DNA from: JBATTK01 sp049670505
GTDB taxonomy: Bacteria > Bacteroidota > Bacteroidia > Flavobacteriales > Flavobacteriaceae
Reading direction: 5' to 3'
NCBI GenBank assembly: GCA_049670505.1
Contig: JBATTK010000133.1
Coordinates: 5,331-69,330, forward strand
Length of the DNA: 64,000 nt
Each line of letters begins with the position of its first letter. The first letter of the stretch is position 1. The translations under genes were made by a program, and so were the position numbers. Positions 38,955-46,222 of the stretch are shown piece after piece. The notes under the pieces are model-generated. The model worked only from the letters and a program-made list of their open reading frames with translations, was not told the DNA's origin and made no database searches.

Positions 38955-40328
38955 ATGGAAACAAAAATTAATGAACTGAACAACAAAGTAAAAGGCGAAA
39001 TCATCCTTCCCAGTGATGAAAACTACCATGAGGCCCGGAAAATATACAACGCCATGATCGATAAGCATCCTGCTATCATCTTCAAATGCCTGGATAAAGA
39101 TGATGTAATCCAGGCCGTGAATTTTGCCAGAGAGAATAATTTGGAAGTGGCGATCAGAAGCGGTGGTCACAATGGGGCGGGACTTGCCCTTGTAAATGAT
39201 GGTCTGGTCATAGACCTTTCGGAAATGAAGTCTATACAGATTGATCCAGATACCCAAATGGCAAAAATACAGCCGGGCAATACCTTGAGGGATGTAGACA
39301 AGGCTACCCACGAACATGGTCTGGCACTGCCTGTTGGTATAAACGGCACAACGGGCGTAGCGGGGCTGACATTAGGTGGGGGATTGGGCTATCTAAGCCG
39401 TAAAGGCGGGCTGGCTATCGACAACTTATTGGAGGCCGAAGTGGTTTTGGCCTCGGGAGAATCGGTCATCGCCAATGAAACCAGTCACCCCGATCTATTT
39501 TGGGCCCTACGGGGAGGCGGTGGTAATTTTGGGGTAGTGGTTTCTTTTACTTTTAATCTGATCCCCGTAAAGAATGTCTACGCCGGACCCATGTTCTGGC
39601 CCATAGAACAGGCTGAAGAGGCTATGAAGTTCTATGATAGTATCACCGAAAATGCGACTAACGACCTATACGGTTTTTTTGCCTTTTTGATCGTTCCGCC
39701 CGGAGATCCTTTTCCGAAACACCTTCATATGAAAAGAGTTTGCGGAGTGGTCTGGTGTTATACGGGACCTATAAAAAAGGCGGAAGAAGTATTTAGGCCC
39801 ATACGGGAGTTTGGCCCCCCAATTCTTGATTTTGTGGGCGAAATGCCCATGCCTTCACTTAACGGACTGTTCGATGAACTCTATCCGCCAGGTCTGCAAT
39901 GGTACTGGAAGGCACATTACATCAATGAGTTATCGGAGGAGTGTATACAGGAGAACATCAAACATGGTTCCAATACCCCCTCTGTACACTCTACCATGCA
40001 TTTGTATCCCATTGACGGAAAGGTCCATGAAATAGCACAGTCAGCTACAGCTTGGGCCAATAGGGGTGCACGCTGGGCACAGGTCATAGTAGGGGTAGAT
40101 CCCGATCCGGCCAATGCGGAAAAAATCACCAAATGGTGTAGGGACTATCATGCGGCAATGGAACCCTATGCAGCCGGTGGCGGTTACGTAAACTTTATGA
40201 TGGAAGAAGGGCAAGAGCCTGTAAAAGCAGGGTATAAAGGGAATTATAATCGATTGGCAAAAATTAAAAAGAAATACGACCCCGATAATTTCTTTCATGT
40301 GAACCAAAACATTCTACCTTCAAAATAA
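38955..40328 (+). CDS. FAD-linked oxidoreductase of the BBE (berberine-bridge) family
   Basis: 457 residues. PCMH-type FAD domain with RSGGHNGAGLALVNDG (His70-region, the likely covalent FAD site), GTTGVAGLTLGGGLGYLSRKGGL, and a C-terminal BBE segment (NYNRLAKIKKKYDPDNFFHVNQNI). These flavoenzymes oxidise sugars, alcohols or secondary metabolites, giving H2O2. No signal peptide was seen. It is probably co-transcribed with the NTF2-cupin gene. The substrate cannot be deduced. Confidence 0.88.
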   Translation: METKINELNNKVKGEIILPSDENYHEARKIYNAMIDKHPAIIFKCLDKDDVIQAVNFARENNLEVAIRSGGHNGAGLALVNDGLVIDLSEMKSIQIDPDTQMAKIQPGNTLRDVDKATHEHGLALPVGINGTTGVAGLTLGGGLGYLSRKGGLAIDNLLEAEVVLASGESVIANETSHPDLFWALRGGGGNFGVVVSFTFNLIPVKNVYAGPMFWPIEQAEEAMKFYDSITENATNDLYGFFAFLIVPPGDPFPKHLHMKRVCGVVWCYTGPIKKAEEVFRPIREFGPPILDFVGEMPMPSLNGLFDELYPPGLQWYWKAHYINELSEECIQENIKHGSNTPSVHSTMHLYPIDGKVHEIAQSATAWANRGARWAQVIVGVDPDPANAEKITKWCRDYHAAMEPYAAGGGYVNFMMEEGQEPVKAGYKGNYNRLAKIKKKYDPDNFFHVNQNILPSK

Positions 40329-40392
40329 GAAAGCGTATCATATAGAATTAAAAAAGCGATTCGCGAGGTGTGAATTCCTAAAAAAATCAGGG

Positions 40393-40863
40393 GCCTTGGC
40401 CGCTCTCTCCACCATTATGTAGCGCAGCTCAGGGATTTTAAAAGTGCCTATAACCAATGATGCCGCAATTGAAATTGCAGGAAGAAGCCAGGGAACTCCA
40501 AGAATCTGCAATGCGCTTTTGCGTAGGGTAAGGGATTTTGTCCAGATAAAAGGAAACGGAAAAATTGATATGGATATTTCCAGATTTGGATTATAGGCCT
40601 TGAACGTTGATGCCTATGGGCTGGATGAGATGGACAATAAGATTCTGAGCACACTGATCGATAAATTTAAGGGCGGCCCCGTTGGTATTACCACGATTGT
40701 TATAACTGTTTCTGAAAGTGCCGAAACCATTAAAGAGGTTTATGAGCCTTTTTTGATACAATAGGGGTTTATTATGCGTACACCCAGAGGCAGGAAAGTT
40801 ACCGAATTGGCTTATAAACACTTGGGTAGGATAAAAGGAGGCGCGCAACCAGGACTATTTTAA
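40393..40863 (+). pseudogene. Decayed copy of the ruvB 3' end
   Basis: A single reading frame follows the last ~150 codons of RuvB (from STIV to GLF) with in-frame stops at 40420-40422, 40594-40596 and 40762-40764, and many substitutions, but almost no indels. Words such as [10 protein letters not shown] are seen as RSSGILKVP, and [11 protein letters not shown] as [11 protein letters not shown]. It lies downstream of the FAD oxidase, 11 kb from the intact ruvB, and ends with a TAA matching the true gene end. Confidence 0.93.
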
Positions 40864-40969
40864 TAAATAGTTCTTCCCGTTTTTCTAAAGAATTTCAAAA
40901 GATAGGCCACATATTACTGAATACGGTGCAATGACAATTAGTTGTCCAATGGTATCGGACATCCAATAA

Positions 40970-41037
40970 AGTGGGATTATTTTACCAACGTTTGATGTAA
41001 TTTTTCTACCTTAAAGGAAATTTCTCCCCTTTCTTTG
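40970..41037 (+). promoter_or_regulatory. Weak operator D and -7 box before DUF4242 paralogue 4
   Basis: TTTGATGTAA (40991-41000) resembles the downstream half-site TTTGAAATAA (8 of 10). The position 21 bp upstream reads AGTGGGATTA, sharing only AGTG with operator A. TTTCTTTG (41030-41037) follows after 29 bp, the same spacing as the other three promoters. Confidence 0.45.
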
Positions 41038-41078
41038 TAGCGTAAAACTAGTTCCCTCCTAATTAAAAAAATATCATT

Positions 41079-42170
41079 ATGCCTTATTTTATGGATTTGC
41101 ATGTGGTTCCGGGAATAACGCCAGAGATGGTTGCGGCTGCTCATAAGGAAGATATTAGAGTACAAGATGAGTTTGGCTGTAGATGCGCTACGTATTGGGT
41201 AGATGTAGAAAGAGAACGGGCTTTTTGTCTTATTGAGGCACCAAATAGGGAAGCAATCAATAAAATGCACAGAAAATCGCTTGGTGTCGAACCACTTGAG
41301 GTTATAGAGGTTTCAGAAGCTGCAGTGACTTCTTTTTTGGGAAGAATTAAAGATCCAGATACTTTTTATACCGAAGGTAAGAGCGATTTGAAAATATTCA
41401 ATGATCCGGCTTTTCGGATAATTTTGGTTACAGATAGCTATCATAATAGGCTTCTTGAACTAAAACTTGGTAAAATAGAAGCAAAAAAACTTCTTTCTGA
41501 ATATAGGTCAACTATTAAGTCCGCTATAAAAAACAGCAAAGGAAAGGAGGTTAAGGGCGAAGAATTTGTTGTTTCGTTTACCTCGGTTTTTAAGGCTGTT
41601 GAATGTGCCTTGTCCATTAAGAATAAAACGCAGTCAATTTCAAAACAATTGAACCTTAAAATTTCTCTTCATGCAGGTCTACCGATAGCAAAAGATAAAT
41701 CTTTGTTCGGCGAGGTCGTAAATTTTGCTCGGTTTTTTGGTAATTCCGGTGCTGGAGAACAAATTATAATGTCGCCTATTATTCGAGAATTGTACAAAAA
41801 AGAGTACGAGAATTTAATGAAGGAGAAGGGAGTTAAATGCATGAATTCTTCTGAAGAAAATTTTGCTAAACAATTGATGCAAACACTACATAAGAATTGG
41901 CAAAATTCTGAGTTTGCGATTACAGATTTCTGCAAATCGATGTCGATGAGCAAATCGCAATTCTTTCGTAGAAGTAAATCGATAACCGGGAAATCTCCAA
42001 ATGTCTTGTTACAAGAATTCCGGCTACATAAAGCGCTACAATTATTGAATGAACCCGATCGAAATATTTCCCAAACCGCTTTTGATAGTGGTTTTAATAG
42101 CCTTTCCTACTTTACTAAGTGCTTTAGAAAGCATTTTGGTATCCAACCGACCGCTTTTTTGAAAGGATAA
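41079..42170 (+). CDS. DUF4242 / cyclase-like / AraC-type HTH regulator, paralogue 4
   Basis: 363 residues, same three-domain order as the trio at 31-34.5 kb and closest to paralogue 1. DUF4242: MPYFMDLHVVPG, YWVDVERERAFCLIEAPNREA. Cyclase-like middle: GEEFVVSFTSVFKAVECALSI, LKISLHAGLPIA, LFGEVVNFARFFGNSGAGEQ. C-terminal HTH: MSKSQFFRRSKSITGKSPN, FNSLSYFTKCFRKHFG. It stands alone between the ruvB remnant and the collagen-like gene, and a hairpin with a T-rich tail follows at 42214. Confidence 0.75.
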   Translation: MPYFMDLHVVPGITPEMVAAAHKEDIRVQDEFGCRCATYWVDVERERAFCLIEAPNREAINKMHRKSLGVEPLEVIEVSEAAVTSFLGRIKDPDTFYTEGKSDLKIFNDPAFRIILVTDSYHNRLLELKLGKIEAKKLLSEYRSTIKSAIKNSKGKEVKGEEFVVSFTSVFKAVECALSIKNKTQSISKQLNLKISLHAGLPIAKDKSLFGEVVNFARFFGNSGAGEQIIMSPIIRELYKKEYENLMKEKGVKCMNSSEENFAKQLMQTLHKNWQNSEFAITDFCKSMSMSKSQFFRRSKSITGKSPNVLLQEFRLHKALQLLNEPDRNISQTAFDSGFNSLSYFTKCFRKHFGIQPTAFLKG

Positions 42171-42213
42171 TTATCTTCTTGGTCATTTTTTACCAGCTTT
42201 TGGAATTAATGTA

Positions 42214-42246
42214 AAAGCCACCTTAAAAAAGTGGCTTTACTTTTAA
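42214..42246 (+). terminator. Probable terminator after DUF4242 paralogue 4
   Basis: AAAGCCAC (42214-42221) pairs with GTGGCTTT (42231-42238), followed by a T-rich stretch. It lies 44 bp after the stop codon. Confidence 0.65.
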
Positions 42247-42337
42247 TATGTCTTAAAATTCTAATTTTCAGACTTTTATTTGTACCCCTCCCCCGAGCAA
42301 ACATGAATAGATTATTAACCATTAAACATTTTATATT

Positions 42338-43066
42338 ATGAAAAGTACACAAAGGAAACTACCGTATTTATTGTTTATTTTAGCGATTATGTTTAGTTCA
42401 TGTGCTAAGGATGGGGAAGACGGGGCCATAGGCCCACCAGGTCCACAAGGAGAGCAGGGCTTACCGGGAATGGATGGTGCTGATGGTCAAGACGGCGCAG
42501 ATACCCCTGGGCTATTAATCTCTACTTCTGAAATAATAAACGCTGTCACAGGTGCTGTTTTGGGCAAATCAACACTTTACCGAGAAGAAAATGGAATTTT
42601 TGTCAACTACGAAGTAAGTGGTCTAGAGCCAAATTATGCATACACACTATGGTGGACGGTTTGGAACCAACCACAAAACTGTATCGTGCCTGGAGAATGT
42701 GGGTTGGCTGATTTTGAAAATGCGATTGAGGTAGAAGTAGAGCTTATGAATGCTTCGGGCGGCATCATCGGTGAAGACGGTGCGGCCACATTTACGTCCT
42801 ATCTTGATGAAAATGACAATTCGGGATCTATCAATGAAGATATTTTTGGAATACCAACTTTTAATGGGCTCCAAAATGCAATAGAAGCCCAAGTGACCGT
42901 GGTATTAAGAAGTCATGGGCCTGTGGTGCCTGAATTGGTTGCCGAGCAAATTAACTCACATCAAGGTGGTTGCACCAATAATTTTGCTCCCTTTAGCGAA
43001 ATACCAGATGCTGAGGGAGAATGTGGGGACATTATTTTTGCCATTCATAGCCCAGGAGCTAACTAA
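42338..43066 (+). CDS. Lipoprotein with a short collagen-like repeat
   Basis: 242 residues. A lipoprotein leader (MKSTQRKLPYLLFILAIMFSSC, C near 22) leads straight into Gly-X-Y triplets (GPPGPQGEQGLPGMDGADG and onward, about 12 triplets), followed by a 180-residue domain with scattered Cys (for example QNCIVPGECG) and many acidic residues. Collagen-like stretches at bacterial surfaces form trimeric stalks. The C-terminal domain is not one I recognise. A surface-exposed oligomeric lipoprotein is the fair inference. Confidence 0.75.
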   Translation: MKSTQRKLPYLLFILAIMFSSCAKDGEDGAIGPPGPQGEQGLPGMDGADGQDGADTPGLLISTSEIINAVTGAVLGKSTLYREENGIFVNYEVSGLEPNYAYTLWWTVWNQPQNCIVPGECGLADFENAIEVEVELMNASGGIIGEDGAATFTSYLDENDNSGSINEDIFGIPTFNGLQNAIEAQVTVVLRSHGPVVPELVAEQINSHQGGCTNNFAPFSEIPDAEGECGDIIFAIHSPGAN

Positions 43067-43105
43067 AAATGCATCCTTATTTGGAATTAGCTTTATCTTT
43101 AGTGT

Positions 43106-44026
43106 ATGAATGAAAAAAATCATGCACAGAAAATAAAAACCGAAGCCAAACGCCTCGGTTTTTTGTCCTGTGGTATTTCCAAGGCCGATTTTCTTGAAGA
43201 GGAAGCACCCCGATTGGAAAAATGGCTCTCCAACAAGATGCATGGAGAAATGGGCTACATGGAAAATCATTTTGACAAGCGTTTAGATCCACGTTTGTTA
43301 GTAGATAGTGCCAAGTCCGTTATTTCGCTCTTGCTGAACTATTATCCCGAAGAAGAGCAGTCGCCTGACACCTATAAGCTGTCCAAATATGCTTACGGAC
43401 AAGATTACCATCATGTCATTAAATCCAAATTAAGGAAACTTCAAGAATTTGTTTCCGAAGAAATTGGAGAAGTCAACGGGCGTGCCTTTGTGGATTCTGC
43501 CCCTGTATTGGATAAGGCTTGGGCCGCAAAAAGCGGCTTGGGCTGGATGGGCAAACACAGTAACTTATTGACACAACAAGTGGGGTCCTTTTATTTTATT
43601 GCAGAACTTATTGTGGATCTGGAATTAGAATATGATACACCCGTCACGGATCACTGCGGTACCTGTACGGCTTGTATAGATGCTTGCCCCACCCAGGCCA
43701 TTGTGGAGCCCTATGTAGTGGATGGCAGTAAATGTATTTCCTATTTTACCATCGAATTAAAAAATGAGATACCAACGGATGTAAAGGGAAAGTTCAACGA
43801 TTGGATGTTCGGATGCGATATCTGCCAAGATGTATGTCCTTGGAACCGTTTTTCCAAATCCCATAACGAACCTTTGTTCCAGCCCCATCCAGAACTACTT
43901 TCCATGACCAAAAAGGACTGGGAAGAGATTACGACCGATGTGTTTAAGAAAGTCTTCCAAAAGTCGGCGGTAAAGCGAACCAAGTTTTCCGGTTTACAAC
44001 GTAATGTACGGTTTTTGAACGATTGA
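43106..44026 (+). CDS. queG: Epoxyqueuosine reductase QueG
   Basis: Last step of queuosine biosynthesis, cobalamin- and iron-sulfur-dependent. 306 residues. Two ferredoxin-type clusters: C184, C187, C190, C194 ([12 protein letters not shown]) and C237, C240, C244 ([11 protein letters not shown]). The N-terminal cobalamin-binding part includes [16 protein letters not shown] and [15 protein letters not shown] text. A TATCTTTA box at 43094-43101 lies 4 bp before ATG, so the transcript may have almost no leader. A fragment resembling its C-terminus follows at 44042. Confidence 0.93.
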   Translation: MNEKNHAQKIKTEAKRLGFLSCGISKADFLEEEAPRLEKWLSNKMHGEMGYMENHFDKRLDPRLLVDSAKSVISLLLNYYPEEEQSPDTYKLSKYAYGQDYHHVIKSKLRKLQEFVSEEIGEVNGRAFVDSAPVLDKAWAAKSGLGWMGKHSNLLTQQVGSFYFIAELIVDLELEYDTPVTDHCGTCTACIDACPTQAIVEPYVVDGSKCISYFTIELKNEIPTDVKGKFNDWMFGCDICQDVCPWNRFSKSHNEPLFQPHPELLSMTKKDWEEITTDVFKKVFQKSAVKRTKFSGLQRNVRFLND

Positions 44027-44041
44027 TCTATGCTCTCCTGC

Positions 44042-44119
44042 TGGGAGAAGACCAAGGTGGGGATAAAAAAAATCTTCCAAAAGTCTCCGGCAACACGGGC
44101 CAAAATCTTACGTTTATAG
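44042..44119 (+). pseudogene. Diverged remnant of a queG 3' end
   Basis: Twenty-five codons and a stop (WEKTKVGIKKIFQKSPATRAK, then ILRL) parallel the queG C-terminus [20 protein letters not shown], then TKFSGL. The DNA shares AATCTTCCAAAAGTC-like words with 43950-43965. It lies 15 bp after the true queG stop, in another frame. Confidence 0.65.
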
Positions 44120-44368
44120 GTCGCTCTTCATTATTTGAGTTAATGCAAACTACTACTATATCGATTGCGTTACCGATCAACGGCATTTAACTGTTAAGTT
44201 TTTTTTAAGAAAAAATTAAAAATACTATATTCGGAAACTGTAGCATTTTATGAATTCTTCAATAATCACCTATGAAAGTTTTGATAAACCTAGATTATAG
44301 GACAAAAGTTTATGGAGAATCCAAAATAATTATACGGCACTAACTAACTAAACTAAATTGATACAATT
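44120..44368. other. Intergenic region before the sodium:solute symporter gene
   Basis: A leader of about 250 bp, AT-rich. ATCGATTGCG near 44160 resembles half of a LacI-type operator, and TTAAC-TG-TTAA near 44189 is a small palindrome. No convincing TAnnTTTG box was found and no ORF is supported. Confidence 0.35.
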
Positions 44369-46087
44369 ATGAACGGATTGGAAACCTTGGACATTGTTGT
44401 AATTCTGGTGTACCTTGTCGGGATTATTATTTATGGCATATCAAAATCTAAAAGAAGCAGTTCCGAAGATTACTTTTTAGGGGGTAGAACAATGACTTGG
44501 CCTATTGTAGGTATTGCCTTGTTTTCTGCAAATATCTCCAGTTCAACGCTAGTAGGCTTGGCTTCGGATGGATTTCAGACGAACATAAATGTATATAACT
44601 ACGAATGGTTCGCCGTTGTCATTTTGATTTTCTTTTCCATTTTCTTCCTACCATTTTATCTGAAATCCGGTGTATATACCATGCCGGAATTTATGCAAAA
44701 GAGATATGACATTCGATCTCGCTATTATTTCTCCCTTATTACCATTGTAGGGAATGTTATGGTAGATACGGCGGCTGGGCTATATGTGGGAAGTATTGTA
44801 CTTAAGCTCCTTTTTCCGGAAATTAGTTCTACCTACATCATTATAATGTTGGCAGTCGCGGCGGCGGCATATACCATCCCGGGAGGGTTGAACTCGGTAA
44901 TACAAACAGAAGTAATACAGGCGGTGTTATTAATTATAGGTTCTTGTTTCCTTACCTATTTCGCCTTTGAAGAATTAGGTGGCGGTTGGAGTGGTATGAT
45001 GTCCAAATTGGACGGCATGCTTGCCGCTGGGGATGTTAGTTTTGGTGATCGTGCGGCGGAAGGAAAATATATTCCTTCCAATTCGGGAGAGGTATTTAGT
45101 TTGGTGCGTCCAGACAATGATGAATTTATGCCCTGGTGGGGCCTATTAACAGGGGTTCCACTGTTAGGGTTCTATTTTTGGGCCAATAATCAGTTCATGG
45201 TTCAGCGTGTTCTTGGCGCCAAGGACCTAAATCATGGTAGATGGGGAGCGTTGTTTGCCGGACTTTTAAAGTTACCCGTCATATTCATCATGGTAATACC
45301 TGGTGTATTGGCGTTGTTGTTGTTCAGTGCTTTGGATATTTCGGGCTTAAACTACCCTTTGCCCAATGGGGAAATGTGTACAAATCTATCGGACTGTCCC
45401 AACCTTACGTATCCTGTATTACTCTTTAATTTATTGCCAACAGGAATTTTAGGATTGGTAGTTGCAGGCCTGCTTGCGGCTATGATGTCATCGGTATCCG
45501 CCACCTTTAATTCCGCTTCTACTCTGATTACAATGGATTTTGTAAAACAACTACGGCCAGAAATGACAAGTAAACAACTGGTAAGGGCCGGTCAGATAGC
45601 TACTTTGGTTTTAGTGATCTTGGCATCGCTTTGGGTGCCTTTTATAGAGCGGGTAAGCGACTCGCTTTGGGGGTATTTGCAGTTGGTGATCGCATTTACA
45701 AGTCCACCGGTAGTGTCGGCATTTATATTGGGACTGTTTTGGAAACGTGCCAATGGTACAGGAGCTTTTATAAGCTTATTGGTAGGGGGGGCTTTTGCCG
45801 TTTTTATGATTTTATCCATAACATTCGATATTTCTCCCTATTTGAACGATTTTCACTTCTTGGCAAAGGCAAATCTATTGTTCATCATAAGCATTATAAC
45901 ACATGTAATCGTGAGTTTGGCCACAGCACTGCCCGATGCCCAAAAAGTGAAGGATTATACCTATAGAAAAGAGTTGTTTACGGAGGAGACCGAGGAGCTT
46001 AAAGGGCTGCCTTGGTATAAAAATTATAGATATTTGGCCATTGTATTGTTAGTGGTTACCGCTTTGGTCGTAGGCATGTTTTTATAA
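44369..46087 (+). CDS. Sodium:solute symporter (SSS family)
   Basis: 572 residues, about 14 helices, with SSS-family marks: YFLGGRTMTWPIVGIALFSANISSSTLVG near 35, and the later GLLAAMMSSVSATFNSASTLITMD near 375 that holds the sodium site. It takes up a sugar, amino acid or related solute with Na+. No catabolic genes flank it, so the substrate is open. A terminator follows 24 bp after the stop. Confidence 0.87.
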   Translation: MNGLETLDIVVILVYLVGIIIYGISKSKRSSSEDYFLGGRTMTWPIVGIALFSANISSSTLVGLASDGFQTNINVYNYEWFAVVILIFFSIFFLPFYLKSGVYTMPEFMQKRYDIRSRYYFSLITIVGNVMVDTAAGLYVGSIVLKLLFPEISSTYIIIMLAVAAAAYTIPGGLNSVIQTEVIQAVLLIIGSCFLTYFAFEELGGGWSGMMSKLDGMLAAGDVSFGDRAAEGKYIPSNSGEVFSLVRPDNDEFMPWWGLLTGVPLLGFYFWANNQFMVQRVLGAKDLNHGRWGALFAGLLKLPVIFIMVIPGVLALLLFSALDISGLNYPLPNGEMCTNLSDCPNLTYPVLLFNLLPTGILGLVVAGLLAAMMSSVSATFNSASTLITMDFVKQLRPEMTSKQLVRAGQIATLVLVILASLWVPFIERVSDSLWGYLQLVIAFTSPPVVSAFILGLFWKRANGTGAFISLLVGGAFAVFMILSITFDISPYLNDFHFLAKANLLFIISIITHVIVSLATALPDAQKVKDYTYRKELFTEETEELKGLPWYKNYRYLAIVLLVVTALVVGMFL

Positions 46088-46110
46088 TAACCATTAAAAC
46101 CAACCTTTGA

Positions 46111-46143
46111 AAAGCCCTGACGATGCTGTTAGGGCTTTTTTTT
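46111..46143 (+). terminator. Rho-independent terminator after the symporter gene
   Basis: AAGCCCTGAC pairs (with one G-T) with GTTAGGGCTT around a 6-nt loop, followed by eight T. Confidence 0.9.
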
Positions 46144-46222
46144 ATAGTGAATAGGATTAATCGTTTTTGATCCACCTAATATCGATGAATACATTTAAAT
46201 TTGTCATTCAAACCCAAAGAAT

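Noticed and set aside
40448..40848. Minus-strand frames across the ruvB remnant
   Set aside because: The plus strand clearly matches RuvB; the reverse frames are by-products of the decayed gene.
29662..42170. Island as a prophage or integrative conjugative element
   Set aside because: No integrase, transposase, phage structural or conjugation gene was seen; only the ruvB tail copy hints at insertion.
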